Shown: positions 48,939-59,461, counted from the stretch's first letter. The stretch: DNA of 64,000 bases from Streptococcus infantis ATCC 700779 (GCF_000187465.1 NZ_GL732439.1:1260632-1324631), one strand, 5' to 3'. Program-made: numbers and translations. The notes: generated from the letters alone by a model not told the origin.

Positions 48939-50673
48939 TTTCTTCTCCTTTCATTTCTAACTGTTGAGACTGGTAGGTTTGGGCATACCAACCATCCAAG
49001 GCTAGTAAGTCTTCATGCCTACCTCGTTCAATGATGCGACCATCCTGCATGACCAAAATCAAATCCGCATGAACAACTGCACTGAGACGATGGGCAGTGA
49101 TGATAGTCGTTTTATCTTTGCGAGTTTCCTTGAGATTATCGATGATTGCGAACTCTGTCTTAGCATCCACAGCTGACAAGGAATCATCTAAAATCAAGAT
49201 ATCAGGATTTAAAATCATAGCCCGACTCATAGCCAGACGTTGCTTTTGTCCACCAGATAGACTAACTCCCTTTTCCCCGATAACTGTATCAAATCCCTCA
49301 GGCATGTCTTGAATATCTTGATAGACTTGAGCCAACTTTGTCGCTTCTTCTACTGCTGAGAAAGGTAGGTCAGGATTTCCAAAACAAATATTCTCTATGA
49401 TAGAGCTAGCAAAGAGAAATTGGTCCTGTGGAACGTATCCCATCAAACTTCGTAAGTCAGCTAGTCGATAGTCACGAATGTCATGACCATTTAGATAAAT
49501 AGCTCCTTTGTCAACGTCATACTCACGTAGGAGCAATTTAATCAAAGCAGTTTTCCCTGAACCAGTTTGCCCAACCAAGCCCAAGGTTTGCCCTTTTTCG
49601 AGACTAAAATGTATATCTCTCAGCGTCTCTTCGTCTTCAAAGGCAAAACGATAAATGGCATAGTCCAAGCGCCCATTTTCAATCTCGTCAAGTGGAGATT
49701 CTGGATCTTTGACAGGTGACTCTTGGGACAAAAGACTCTCAATTCGTTGATAAGAAACCTTCCCTCTTTGAGTAATATTAAAGAGGAAACCAATCGCCAT
49801 CAAGGGCCAGACCAACATATCCAAGTAAGAGATAAAGGTGACCAGATTCCCGACGGTTACTTGTCCCGCTTGCACCATAAAGGCACCGACTAAGAGAGTT
49901 AAGGCATAGGAAGAACCAACAAAGAGTAGAACCATGGGGTCAAAGAGACTATCATATTTCATGGTTTGCAGATTCTTTTGGAAGGTCAAATCATTGACTT
50001 CCTGGAAAGATGCCAACTCATCGGATTGATAACCAAAGGACTTAGTTACCTTGATACCTGATACAGACTCCTGAACCTTATTATTGAGTTCAGAAAAGGC
50101 TGCTTGTGATTCTCCGAAAGCCTTATGGGTCTTTCTCCCCAGACGACTAGTCGCATAGGCCATAAACGGCAAAGGTAGAATGGCAACCAAGGTCATCTGC
50201 CAAGAAATGCTAAAGAGCATAGTCAAGAGAGTCACCAAGGCTGTGATAGAGGCATCCACTGCCATCATGACACCACCACCTGCTAAACGAGTCAGAGCAT
50301 TGATATCATTGGTTGCGTGAGCCATCAAATCTCCAGTTCGATAATTCTGATAAAAAGCAGGCGACATTCTTGTAAAGTGCTCAAATAGTCTTGAACGCAT
50401 GATTTGTCCAAGTCGGTAGGAGGTCCCTAGGATATACATGCGCCAAACATAACGCAGGTAGTACATCCCGAAAGCTGCCAGCAGGAGATAAAAGAGATGA
50501 AGCAGGAGCTCATCTTGTGTTAATCGTCCCGAAGTGATGGCATCAATCACGCGCCCCATGACCATAGGTGGGATAAGGTTTAGTACAGAAACCAAAACCA
50601 AAGCTACAATTCCAACTAGGTAACGGCATTTTTCTAATTTAAAAAACCACCAGAGTTTTTGGATGATGGACAT
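48928..50673 (-). CDS. ABC exporter half-transporter, subunit 1
   Basis: A 581-residue partner with six membrane helices and an ATPase domain. Walker A GQTGSGKTALIK, canonical signature LSGGQKQRLAMSR, but Walker B ILILDDSLSAVD has Asp in place of the catalytic Glu. H-loop AHRLSA. This is the usual make-up of the degenerate-site subunit of heterodimeric exporters. The start MSIIQKLWW was chosen for AAAGGAA; a longer frame lacks a site. First gene of a two-gene operon. Confidence 0.9.
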   Translation of the reverse strand: MSIIQKLWWFFKLEKCRYLVGIVALVLVSVLNLIPPMVMGRVIDAITSGRLTQDELLLHLFYLLLAAFGMYYLRYVWRMYILGTSYRLGQIMRSRLFEHFTRMSPAFYQNYRTGDLMAHATNDINALTRLAGGGVMMAVDASITALVTLLTMLFSISWQMTLVAILPLPFMAYATSRLGRKTHKAFGESQAAFSELNNKVQESVSGIKVTKSFGYQSDELASFQEVNDLTFQKNLQTMKYDSLFDPMVLLFVGSSYALTLLVGAFMVQAGQVTVGNLVTFISYLDMLVWPLMAIGFLFNITQRGKVSYQRIESLLSQESPVKDPESPLDEIENGRLDYAIYRFAFEDEETLRDIHFSLEKGQTLGLVGQTGSGKTALIKLLLREYDVDKGAIYLNGHDIRDYRLADLRSLMGYVPQDQFLFASSIIENICFGNPDLPFSAVEEATKLAQVYQDIQDMPEGFDTVIGEKGVSLSGGQKQRLAMSRAMILNPDILILDDSLSAVDAKTEFAIIDNLKETRKDKTTIITAHRLSAVVHADLILVMQDGRIIERGRHEDLLALDGWYAQTYQSQQLEMKGEENAE

Positions 50674-50699
50674 AAAATTCCTTTCTAATGACAAATGGA

Positions 50700-50728
50700 A
50701 ACCTGAGGCGACTGCCTCAGGTTTTTCC
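50700..50728 (-). terminator. Hairpin terminator in the exporter-exoA divergent gap
   Basis: Ten-bp perfect stem AACCTGAGGC/GCCTCAGGTT (50700-50709 with 50714-50723). T5 on the plus side, weaker T tract on the minus side. It follows a minus-strand gene remnant, which explains a terminator in a divergent gap. Confidence 0.65.
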
Positions 50729-50799
50729 TATTCATAGGTGATGACACTAACTGAAACGTTGTCATATTCAGCGATAAAGATACTCAAAGGAGTAACATT
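50728..50799 (-). pseudogene. C-terminal remnant of an unidentified gene
   Basis: An open stretch of 23 codons ending in a stop (reading NVTPLSIFIAEYDNV, then SVSVITYE) lies directly before a hairpin terminator. There is no start, and a TGA stop lies in frame just upstream. The protein-like sequence and terminator suggest the surviving 3' end of a deleted gene. The parent family is not recognised. Confidence 0.4.
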
Positions 50800-50893
50800 T
50801 CATTTATTTTCAATCCTTTACATAAATCATTCTTTATTATATAGGAATGACCTGGATTTTTCAAACCATACGCTGGGGAAATACTTCTTTTTC

Positions 50894-50902
50894 TGGTATA
50901 AT
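50894..50902 (+). promoter_or_regulatory. Extended -10 promoter of exoA
   Basis: TGGTATAAT at 50894-50902, 33 bases before the ATG; no good -35 is seen, consistent with an extended -10 promoter. Confidence 0.55.
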
Positions 50903-50935
50903 ATTGTCTATAATCTGAATGAAAAGGTAAACATT

Positions 50936-51763
50936 ATGAAATTGATCTCATGGAATATTGATTCCCTCAATGCAGCATTGACAAGTGATTCTGCGCGTGC
51001 GAAATTATCACAAGACGTCCTCCAAACATTGGTTGCTGAAAACGCTGATATCATCGCCATCCAAGAAACCAAGCTTTCAGCTACAGGGCCTACTAAAAAA
51101 CATCTTGAGGTGTTAGAAGAACTCTTCCCTGGATATGAAAATACTTGGCGTTCCTCTCAAGAACCTGCTCGTAAAGGCTATGCTGGGACCATGTTCCTCT
51201 ATAAGAAAGAACTGACTCCAACTATCAGCTTTCCAGAAATCGGTGCCCCTTCTACTATGGACTCGGAAGGACGCATCATCACTTTAGAATTTGATACATT
51301 TTTCGTGACTCAAGTTTACACACCAAACGCTGGTGATGGCCTCAAACGCTTGGAAGAACGTCAAGTCTGGGATGTAAAATATGCGGAGTACTTGGCTCAA
51401 CTAGACAAGCAAAAACCTGTCCTAGCAACCGGAGACTACAACGTTGCCCACAAGGAAATTGACCTTGCCAACCCAGCCAGCAACCGCCGTTCACCAGGAT
51501 TTACAGACGAAGAACGTGAAGGATTTACAAACCTTTTAGCCAAAGGATTTACAGATACCTTCCGCCATATCCATGGCGATGTGCCAGAACGCTATACTTG
51601 GTGGGCACAACGAAGCAAGACTTCAAAAATCAACAACACAGGCTGGAGAATCGACTACTGGCTTACAAGTAACCGTGTAGCAGACAAGGTTAGCAAGTCA
51701 GACATGATTGACTCAGGCGCACGCCAGGACCATACACCGATTGTCATGGAGATTGATTTCTAA
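50936..51763 (+). CDS. exoA: Exodeoxyribonuclease III / AP endonuclease
   Basis: DNA repair nuclease cutting at abasic sites. It has 275 residues with MKLISWNIDSLNA (metal Asn), IIAIQETKLS (metal Glu), VATGDYNVAH-like LATGDYNVAHKEIDL and the C-terminal DSGARQDHTPIVME with the catalytic His. The start MKLISWN matches the family start; the longer open frame upstream covers the promoter. VOC gene follows 10 bases downstream. Confidence 0.95.
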   Translation: MKLISWNIDSLNAALTSDSARAKLSQDVLQTLVAENADIIAIQETKLSATGPTKKHLEVLEELFPGYENTWRSSQEPARKGYAGTMFLYKKELTPTISFPEIGAPSTMDSEGRIITLEFDTFFVTQVYTPNAGDGLKRLEERQVWDVKYAEYLAQLDKQKPVLATGDYNVAHKEIDLANPASNRRSPGFTDEEREGFTNLLAKGFTDTFRHIHGDVPERYTWWAQRSKTSKINNTGWRIDYWLTSNRVADKVSKSDMIDSGARQDHTPIVMEIDF

Positions 51764-51773
51764 GGAGAAAACA

Positions 51774-52160
51774 ATGGACTATCAAGCTGTCATTCCTGAA
51801 TTTGTAGTATCTGACCTCGAAAAGTCACGCCACTTCTACTGCGACTTGCTGGGATTTTCTGTCGAATACGAGCGTCCAGAGGAGAAATTTCTCTTCCTTT
51901 CGCTTGAAGACTGCCAACTTATGCTAGAAGAAGGCAACGCAGAAGAATTATCCCAACTGACTTATCCTTTCGGGCGTGGTGTCAATATTTCCTTTGGTAT
52001 CAAGGATGTCCCACAACTCCATCAAAAATTGCTGGAAGCCGAATATCCCATCCATCGTCCTTTGACTAAAAGAGAATTTCGAGTTGGCGAACAATATATC
52101 TACCCTCACGAATTTGCAGCTTTAGACCCAGATGGCTATTTTTTAAGATTTAGTGAATAG
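51774..52160 (+). CDS. VOC family protein (glyoxalase/bleomycin-resistance fold)
   Basis: A 128-residue protein with the vicinal-oxygen-chelate fold: IPEFVVSDLEKSRHFYCDLLGF and the C-terminal FAALDPDGYFLRFSE. Close to bleomycin-binding resistance-type proteins in layout, but the true ligand is unknown. The start MDYQAV has AAGGAG upstream; the open frame begins earlier within exoA without a ribosome site. Cotranscribed with exoA and followed by a bidirectional terminator. Confidence 0.85.
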   Translation: MDYQAVIPEFVVSDLEKSRHFYCDLLGFSVEYERPEEKFLFLSLEDCQLMLEEGNAEELSQLTYPFGRGVNISFGIKDVPQLHQKLLEAEYPIHRPLTKREFRVGEQYIYPHEFAALDPDGYFLRFSE

Positions 52161-52190
52161 AATAATAAAGTATTAGAGTGGAAAAGTAAT

Positions 52191-52218
52191 AAAAAAAGAG
52201 GCATCTGCCTCTTTTTTT
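52191..52218 (+). terminator. Bidirectional terminator between VOC and thioesterase genes
   Basis: Thirteen-bp perfect stem (52191-52203 with 52206-52218) with A7 and T7 flanks; serves both convergent genes. Confidence 0.9.
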
Positions 52219-52222
52219 GTTT

Positions 52223-52627
52223 CTATATCCTTACCTGTCTATCTTCAGATCGATGTCCTGTGACAAACATGGTGAAGGTTGCCTTGCAGACATTTCGGCC
52301 ATCTTGGTTGATGATGTCAACATCGACGACACAAGTGGTACGTCCTTGATGGACACATTCTCCTTTGATAGTAAGAACATCCCCTAGATTTCCAGCTTTC
52401 AGATAGTTGATGGAAGACTGGAGTGTCACCCCGTCTAATCCTAGCGAAATCACCACAAGACCACTGATTTGGTCGCATAGGGTAAATAGATAGCCTCCAT
52501 GAGCATTCCCATAGTAGTTGAGTGAAGAGTCCACTACTTTTGTCGTCACCACAACGTGGCCATCTCTCATTTTTTCAATTTCGTAGTTTTCAAAGGCAGA
52601 TATAGCGTCAAAGTGAAAATCTTTCAT
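52223..52627 (-). CDS. PaaI-family hotdog thioesterase
   Basis: Acyl-CoA thioesterase-like protein of 134 residues with the hotdog signature NYYGNAHGGYLFTLCDQISG and QSSINYLKAGNLGD. The substrate is unknown; related proteins hydrolyse aryl- or acyl-CoA. The start MKDFHFDA has AGGAGGAA upstream. Monocistronic. Confidence 0.87.
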   Translation of the reverse strand: MKDFHFDAISAFENYEIEKMRDGHVVVTTKVVDSSLNYYGNAHGGYLFTLCDQISGLVVISLGLDGVTLQSSINYLKAGNLGDVLTIKGECVHQGRTTCVVDVDIINQDGRNVCKATFTMFVTGHRSEDRQVRI

Positions 52628-52696
52628 ACATTCCTCCTGATACTTCAAACGACACTATGATACTACTTTTCAAGACTCTACGCAAGAGAGAAGCAC

Positions 52697-54178
52697 TTAT
52701 TCGGGCAAAATACCAACCTGCTCTACAAAGCGCATAAAGGCAGCTTGTCCTTCTTCTGTTTGCTTGTAAACTCCTGCATCTTCCAAAACTCGAGCAAAGA
52801 TTTTTCCAACAGATTCTTGGACGATATTAAGAGCTTGGTCTTTGTCAGTCAATCCAGGATGGGCTTCTTTCAATTCATCCGCCCATTCTTGGTGATAATC
52901 CGCAATAGAAACATCCTCTCCGACTAGGTAAGCTGCTACTTGCTCCACTTCTTCCTTCAAGCGTGGTGGCAAGATTGCCAAGCCCATGACCTCTATCAAG
53001 CCGATATTTTCCTTCTTGATATGTTGGACATCCTTGTGGGGATGATAGATACCATCTGGGTGTTCTGGAGATGTTTGATTATCCCGCAAGACCAAATCCA
53101 ACTCGAACTGCCCATCTCGTTTACGGGCTATCGGAGTAATGGTATGGTGCGGTGATCCATTACTTTCTGCCAAGACCTGTACCCTTGGGTCAGAATACTG
53201 ACGCCAAGCCAGCAAGATTTTATTCGCTAGCTCTGTCAAATCATCTTTTGAAGCCGAGGTCAAGCGAATGACTGACATAGGCCACTGGACAATCCCTGCT
53301 TTGACAGACTCAAAACCTGTAAACCTGAAAGTCTTTTGTAAAGGCGCTACTTCCATTGGAAAGACATGTCGCCCGCCTTGATAATGATCGTGCGTCAGGA
53401 TGGAGCCACCCACAATTGGCAGGTCAGCATTCGAACCAGCAAAGTAGCCTGGAAATTGCCCCACAATGGCTAACAAACGTTCAAAACTTTGGCGACTAAT
53501 GGCCATAGGACGGTGTTGGCTATCTAGGAAAATACAGTGCTCATTAAAGTAAGCATAAGGTGAATACTGGAAGCCCCACTCCTGACCAGAAATATCAAAA
53601 CGAATAATGCGATGATTACTTCTAGCTGGATGGTTGACACGACCGTGATAACCTTCGTTTTCCATACAGAGCTGACATTGAGGATAGTTGCTCGACTTGA
53701 CCAACTTGGCCGCCGCAATCTCCTTTGGATCCTTTTCAGGCTTCGAGAGATTGATGGTAATCTCCAGTTCACCGTAGTCAGACGGTACACGATAAGCAAT
53801 ATTTTTTGAGATAGCCTTTAGTTTGATGTAGTCATTCTTCTGACTGAGTTGGTAGAAGTCCGCAATCGCCTGCTCTGGTGACTGGGCATAGGTATCCCAA
53901 AAGTCACGATTGACCTGACTCGGACAAGGGGTTACCAAGTCCATGAGGTCAGCACCGAGAATCTCACGCGCAGTCTGACTATCTTCAATTGTTTCCAATC
54001 GAACGGCTTCCTCGACAAGCTGGTCTTTGAGATCAATCAAGCTGTCCTGGTCAGCCTCAACGTCAAAAACTCCTTCACCAACCAAAGCCAAGACACGATT
54101 GGTCAGATAAATCCGATCCAACTCTTCAAAGCTACTTTCTGCAATGACTTTGGTCACAAATCTTTCTACTAAGGTCAC
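52697..54178 (-). CDS. galT: UDP-glucose--hexose-1-phosphate uridylyltransferase (Firmicutes type)
   Basis: Leloir pathway enzyme exchanging galactose-1-phosphate with UDP-glucose. It has 493 residues and belongs to the longer Gram-positive GalT class with [41 protein letters not shown], and [14 protein letters not shown]. It lies 18 bases after galK in one operon under GalR control. galE is not in the window. Confidence 0.94.
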   Translation of the reverse strand: MTLVERFVTKVIAESSFEELDRIYLTNRVLALVGEGVFDVEADQDSLIDLKDQLVEEAVRLETIEDSQTAREILGADLMDLVTPCPSQVNRDFWDTYAQSPEQAIADFYQLSQKNDYIKLKAISKNIAYRVPSDYGELEITINLSKPEKDPKEIAAAKLVKSSNYPQCQLCMENEGYHGRVNHPARSNHRIIRFDISGQEWGFQYSPYAYFNEHCIFLDSQHRPMAISRQSFERLLAIVGQFPGYFAGSNADLPIVGGSILTHDHYQGGRHVFPMEVAPLQKTFRFTGFESVKAGIVQWPMSVIRLTSASKDDLTELANKILLAWRQYSDPRVQVLAESNGSPHHTITPIARKRDGQFELDLVLRDNQTSPEHPDGIYHPHKDVQHIKKENIGLIEVMGLAILPPRLKEEVEQVAAYLVGEDVSIADYHQEWADELKEAHPGLTDKDQALNIVQESVGKIFARVLEDAGVYKQTEEGQAAFMRFVEQVGILPE

Positions 54179-54196
54179 TAGACAACCTCCTTCTGA

Positions 54197-55375
54197 CTAA
54201 TCAAGAATGCGAGTTCCACCTGCAACTTCAGCGATATAGAAGCTTGGAGCGTAGCCCACGATTTCTTCATAGTGCTTGCCAACAGCTTCCTTGAAGGACT
54301 CAACAGCATCTTTTTGAACCAAGGCGATCGCACAACCACCAAAACCTGCTCCTGTCATACGAGCACCAAGAACACCTGCTTGAGCCCAAGCCGTATGAAC
54401 GAGGGTATCTAATTCCAAGCCAGTCACTTCATAATCATGCTCAAGAGAAACGTGAGAGGCATTCATCAAACGACCAAACTTGTCCAAATCGCCTGCTTGA
54501 AGAGCAGCTTGCGCTTTAAGCGTACGTTGGTTTTCAAGAACGGCATGGCGAGCACGTTTCAAGCGATTTTCGTCTTTGATCAGGTAGCTATATTCATCAA
54601 AAGCCCACTCGTCCAATTCACCCAAGGTTTGAATGTCCAAGGCCACTTGGAGTTCTTCTACTGCTTTTTCACATTCAGCACGGCGTTCATTGTACTTAGA
54701 ATCCGCAAGTTCACGGCGTTTGTTAGTGTTCATGATAACAACAACATTGTCCTTCAAATCAAGGGGAACCAAGTCGTATTCTAAAGTATTTGTATCAAGG
54801 TAAATAGCACGTTGATCCGCCCCCATACCGATAGCAAATTGGTCCATGATACCAGAATTAACCCCAATAAAGTTGTTCTCTGTCAATTTTCCGATTTTAA
54901 CCAAATCTAGACGGTCCAATTTTAGGTCAAAGAGGTATTCTGCCACGACACCTGTCAATAGCTCCAAAGAAGCTGAAGATGACAAACCAGCACCATTTGG
55001 GATATTCCCAAATACATAGAAATCAAAACCTTTATCAATCACATGCCCAGCTTCTTGCAAGAAATGAAGGACACCTTTTGGATAGTTAGTCCAGTTGTGC
55101 TCTTTCTCAAACTTAAGGTCAGCTAGAGGCACTTCGATAATGCCTTTGTCCTCAAAGTTTGCGGAGTAGAAACGCAAAACTTGATCATCACGCTTGCGTG
55201 CTGCTCCATAAGTTCCTAGTGAAATAGCAGCTGGGAAAACATGGCCACCATTATAGTCCGTATGTTCCCCAATCAAGTTGATACGGCCTGGTGAGAAGAA
55301 GGTTTGATCTGCTTCTTGACCAAAAACAGCAAGAAAATCCTTGCGAAGTGCATCAGCAGTAAGATGTTGTGTCAT
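54197..55375 (-). CDS. galK: Galactokinase
   Basis: Phosphorylates galactose to galactose-1-phosphate. It has 392 residues of the GHMP family: [21 protein letters not shown] (galactose site), [15 protein letters not shown] (ATP loop) and [14 protein letters not shown]. First gene of galK-galT, divergent from galR. The promoter side holds a cre-like element and a dyad that may be a GalR operator. Confidence 0.95.
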   Translation of the reverse strand: MTQHLTADALRKDFLAVFGQEADQTFFSPGRINLIGEHTDYNGGHVFPAAISLGTYGAARKRDDQVLRFYSANFEDKGIIEVPLADLKFEKEHNWTNYPKGVLHFLQEAGHVIDKGFDFYVFGNIPNGAGLSSSASLELLTGVVAEYLFDLKLDRLDLVKIGKLTENNFIGVNSGIMDQFAIGMGADQRAIYLDTNTLEYDLVPLDLKDNVVVIMNTNKRRELADSKYNERRAECEKAVEELQVALDIQTLGELDEWAFDEYSYLIKDENRLKRARHAVLENQRTLKAQAALQAGDLDKFGRLMNASHVSLEHDYEVTGLELDTLVHTAWAQAGVLGARMTGAGFGGCAIALVQKDAVESFKEAVGKHYEEIVGYAPSFYIAEVAGGTRILD

Positions 55376-55401
55376 ATGAATTCTCCTTTGACAATTTGTT
55401 A

Positions 55402-55433
55402 GGTAAAAAAGTTTACCTTGTAATCGTTTTCTT
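55402..55433 (-). promoter_or_regulatory. galK control sites: dyad and cre
   Basis: A 16-base dyad GGTAAA-AAAG-TTTACC (55402-55417) lies beside a minus-strand cre-like site AAGAAAACGATTACA (55419-55433; one mismatch to the CcpA consensus). They sit between galK and galR and suggest GalR and CcpA control. Confidence 0.6.
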
Positions 55434-55478
55434 CTATTGTACCCAAGGGTTTTGCTTTGGTCAACATTTTTACCGATA

Positions 55479-56545
<1,067 letters not shown>

Positions 56546-56565
56546 GCACAACACTTGAACATAAA

Positions 56566-56602
56566 AAAACCTAATAGAGATTCTCAAATCCTATTAGGTT
56601 TT
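56566..56602 (+). terminator. galR terminator
   Basis: Twelve-bp stem AAAACCTAATAG/CTATTAGGTTTT (56566-56577 with 56591-56602), followed by CTTTTTA. Confidence 0.85.
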
Positions 56603-56607
56603 CTTTT

Positions 56608-56760
56608 TATACTCAATGAAAATCAAAGAGCAAACTAGGAAGCTAGCCGCAGGTTGCTCAAAGCACTGCTTTGAGGTTGTAGATAAGACTGACGAAGTCA
56701 GTCACATCTATAATCCAAGCTGAAGCTGACGTGGTTTGAAGAGATTTTCGAAGAGTATTA
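56608..56760 (+). repeat. BOX element (boxA-boxB-boxC)
   Basis: About 153 bases reading from TATACTCAATGAAAATCAAA, with AGCTAGCCGCAGGTTGCTCA, CTGACGAAGTCAGT (boxB) and AGCTGACGTGGTTTGAAGAG to TTTTCGAAGAGTATTA. The order and conserved segments match the streptococcal BOX repeat with a single boxB. Its last bases provide the stop codon of the alcohol dehydrogenase gene on the other strand. Confidence 0.9.
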
Positions 56761-57795
56761 ATCCATTACAATCATAGACTTGATAGTCTTGCGTTCATCC
56801 ATAGCCTTATAAGCTTGGTCGATATCTTTCAGTTTATAGCTTGAAGTAAAGACGCGACCTGGATTGATATCACCATCAAGAACAGCTTTGAGCAAGAATT
56901 GCTTATCGTATGTTGTTGCAGAAGCTGCTCCACCCGCAACAGAAATATTCTGAGCAAAGGTCGAACCAAGGGCACGGTTATTATAGTGAGGCACACCAAC
57001 AATTCCCATACGACCGCCATTATGAAGGACACCCAGAGCCTGCTCAACAGCCGCCTCAGTACCAACACACTCAAGTGCTGCATCTGCCCCTCCTCCGAGT
57101 ATTTCACGCACCTTGGCAATGCCTTCTTCACCACGTTCGGCCACAACAGCTGTCGCTCCTGACTCCAAGGCCATTTGTTGTCGATCTTCGTGACGACTCA
57201 TAAGGATAATTTGTGAAGCTCCACGCATCTTAGCCGCAATGACAGCACATTGGCCAACAGCCCCATCCCCAATAACGACAACCTTGTCGCCTTTTTGCAC
57301 ATTAGCCACACGCGCTGCATGGTAACCGGTCGGCATGACATCAGCAAGTGTTAAAAGTGACTTGAGCATGCCTTCGCTATAATCTGAAGGTTGACCTGGA
57401 ATTTTCACAAGTGCCCAATTGGCAAAATGGAAACGGATATACTCAGCCTGGACACCACCTGACCAGTTGGTGCCAATATGGCGGTCACAAGTCCCATCAT
57501 AACCAGCACGACAGGCATCACACTCTCCACAACCATGAGTGAAAGGCGCGATGACAAAGTCACCTGGTTTTACAGTAGTGACAGCCTCACCAACTTCTTC
57601 AACGATTCCAATTGCTTCGTGTCCACTATTTTTGTGACCCGCTTTAATATCTGGATTTCGGTAACTCCATAGGTCTGAACCACATACGCAAGCACGAACC
57701 ACACGGATAATAACATCATCCGTCTCTTGAATACTTGGACGCTTGATTTCCTCAATACCTACCTGACCTGCTTTTTTATAGACTGCTGATCTCAT
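56758..57795 (-). CDS. Zinc-dependent alcohol dehydrogenase
   Basis: Medium-chain dehydrogenase of 345 residues. Catalytic zinc ligands are in CVCGSDLWSYR and SGHEAIGIV, structural zinc cysteines in CGECDACRAGYDGTCD, and the NAD fold VVIGDGAVGQCAVIA. The start MRSAVYKK was chosen for GAGAGG nine bases upstream. The homologue in pneumococcus is the AdhC-type enzyme controlled by NmlR (MerR family), but no MerR gene lies here. The stop codon falls in the BOX element. Confidence 0.9.
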   Translation of the reverse strand: MRSAVYKKAGQVGIEEIKRPSIQETDDVIIRVVRACVCGSDLWSYRNPDIKAGHKNSGHEAIGIVEEVGEAVTTVKPGDFVIAPFTHGCGECDACRAGYDGTCDRHIGTNWSGGVQAEYIRFHFANWALVKIPGQPSDYSEGMLKSLLTLADVMPTGYHAARVANVQKGDKVVVIGDGAVGQCAVIAAKMRGASQIILMSRHEDRQQMALESGATAVVAERGEEGIAKVREILGGGADAALECVGTEAAVEQALGVLHNGGRMGIVGVPHYNNRALGSTFAQNISVAGGAASATTYDKQFLLKAVLDGDINPGRVFTSSYKLKDIDQAYKAMDERKTIKSMIVMD

Positions 57796-57874
57796 AAACA
57801 TTTACCTCTCTGTATCTAACTTATTTCAAGTATACACTATTTATGAAGCTTTCGCTCACTTATACTACATCTCA

Positions 57875-58777
57875 TTAATAATGATGTTCATGTTCATATC
57901 TTTGGACTGCCTCTATATCCTCCATATTCCGCTTATGGGCTTGATGAGTTTCTAAGTCTGCATCAACTTCAATGGTGATATTTTGAAAACCATAATTTTT
58001 GAGTAAAGTTCGAATGGATTCTTTACAAACTTCCATCTGTTCAATTTCTTTTAGACAAACATGGACGATGGCATTTTTTTCCAAGCCATCCATAGTCCAA
58101 AGGTTAAGCTGATTGATACTAGCGACATGATCCAATTGCTCCAAGTCGCTCTTTACTTGCTTGATATCTACTCCTTCTGGTACAGCATCTAAGAAAATCT
58201 TAAGTGTAGACCAAAAACGTGGAATAGCTTTTGAGAGAATAAAGATCGAAATGACCAGAGATAAGAGCGGATCCAGAATATACCAGTCGGTAAATCGCAG
58301 AACAATGGCCATCAGGATAACAGCCACCCAACCCAGAGTATCTTCCAGAAAATGCAGGCTCAAAATAGACTCATTCTTTGTTTTTCCCTTACGAACTACT
58401 AGACTTGCCAACACATTGATACTAACCGCTATGATTCCTAGCCAGAGGATTCCCTCATCATTGACCGGTTGTGGATGAAAGAGTTTCGTTATATTTTCTA
58501 AGATAACCAGAACAGAGCCTGTCATGAGAATCACAGCCGTTACCAAGGCACCTAGAAGGCTAAACCGTTTGTAACCCAAGGTATAGTGGCTGTCCTCTTC
58601 ACGATTGGAGATAGTTTCAAGAAAAGCTGATACCCCAATTGCGATTGCATCTCCAAGATCATGGACAGAGTCCGCAAGAACCGCACTAGAGCCAAATACT
58701 CCACCTGCGATAAACTCAACAATGGCATAACTTAAATTCAAGAAAAAAGCTAACCAAACTGCATGTTTTGTCTTCAT
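57875..58777 (-). CDS. czcD: Zinc/cation efflux protein CzcD
   Basis: Cation diffusion facilitator of 300 residues with six membrane helices. Metal-site motifs HxxxD-like DSVHDLGDAIAIG in helix II and HFLEDTLGW in helix V are intact, and a His-rich tail (RYEHEHHY) follows. It exports zinc (and cobalt in family members). Divergent from the sczA-like regulator; palindromes in between. Confidence 0.93.
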   Translation of the reverse strand: MKTKHAVWLAFFLNLSYAIVEFIAGGVFGSSAVLADSVHDLGDAIAIGVSAFLETISNREEDSHYTLGYKRFSLLGALVTAVILMTGSVLVILENITKLFHPQPVNDEGILWLGIIAVSINVLASLVVRKGKTKNESILSLHFLEDTLGWVAVILMAIVLRFTDWYILDPLLSLVISIFILSKAIPRFWSTLKIFLDAVPEGVDIKQVKSDLEQLDHVASINQLNLWTMDGLEKNAIVHVCLKEIEQMEVCKESIRTLLKNYGFQNITIEVDADLETHQAHKRNMEDIEAVQRYEHEHHY

Positions 58778-58807
58778 AATCCTATTTCCTCTGATATAAT
58801 AGATTCA

Positions 58808-58899
58808 TGAACATCTTGTTCATTATCATTATCTAACATTCATTACAGAAAGGATAGGAGCAAACTGTTTACTTTGTAAGATACTGAACAGTTTGTTCA
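58808..58899. promoter_or_regulatory. czcD-sczA intergenic palindromes
   Basis: Two perfect dyads of the same form, TGAACA-N3-TGTTCA, at 58808-58822 (near the czcD promoter side) and 58885-58899 (ten bases before the sczA ATG). They are the natural operators for a TetR-type dimer. Confidence 0.7.
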
Positions 58900-58909
58900 A
58901 AATGTCCAT

Positions 58910-59461
58910 ATGACTAGTCAAGATCGTCGCATTACCAAGACACGAAAAGCTATCTATACTGCTTTTTTACAATTACTAAATCAAAAAAGCTTTGAAACGA
59001 TTACCGTTCAGGAGATAATAGACCTAGCAGATGTCGGTCGTTCCACCTTTTATAGCCATTATGAAAGTAAAGAAATACTCCTAGACGAGCTCTGCCGTTA
59101 TCTCTTTCATCATCTTTTTGAACGCGAGAAAAATATATCTACAGAAGCTTATTTGTCCCATATCTTTTCACATTTTAAGAAAAACCAGGACCACGTCACC
59201 AGCCTCCTTTTCTCAAAAAATGACTACTTCCTCCGTCAATTACAGAAAGAGCTAGAACATCATGTTTACCCCATGGTAGCAGAGGACTTACAAGTTGCCT
59301 ATCCTAATATTCCTGCTTCCTACCTCAAGCACTTTGTTGTAACTAACTTTATCGAAACATTGACTTGGTGGCTGAAAAAGGGGAAATCTTATAAGGAAGA
59401 TCAAGTAGTGAGATTTTACTTAGATGTCATCGAAATGAAGTCTGAAAAAAAAATACTCTAG
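58910..59461 (+). CDS. sczA: TetR-family zinc-responsive regulator, SczA-like
   Basis: A 183-residue TetR regulator with an N-terminal HTH (FETITVQEIIDLADVGRSTF) and a ligand domain containing several His (FHHLFER, HHVYPM). In pneumococcus SczA activates czcD when zinc is high. The gene is divergent from czcD with palindromes between. No ribosome site precedes the ATG; the last palindrome ends ten bases before it. Confidence 0.88.
   Translation: MTSQDRRITKTRKAIYTAFLQLLNQKSFETITVQEIIDLADVGRSTFYSHYESKEILLDELCRYLFHHLFEREKNISTEAYLSHIFSHFKKNQDHVTSLLFSKNDYFLRQLQKELEHHVYPMVAEDLQVAYPNIPASYLKHFVVTNFIETLTWWLKKGKSYKEDQVVRFYLDVIEMKSEKKIL

Noticed and set aside
50738..50935. Longer exoA start
   Set aside because: The extension overlaps the promoter and gene remnant; exoA family proteins begin at MKLISWN.
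56608..56760. Small RNA gene in the galR-adh gap
   Set aside because: The sequence is fully explained by a BOX element; no promoter points into it.
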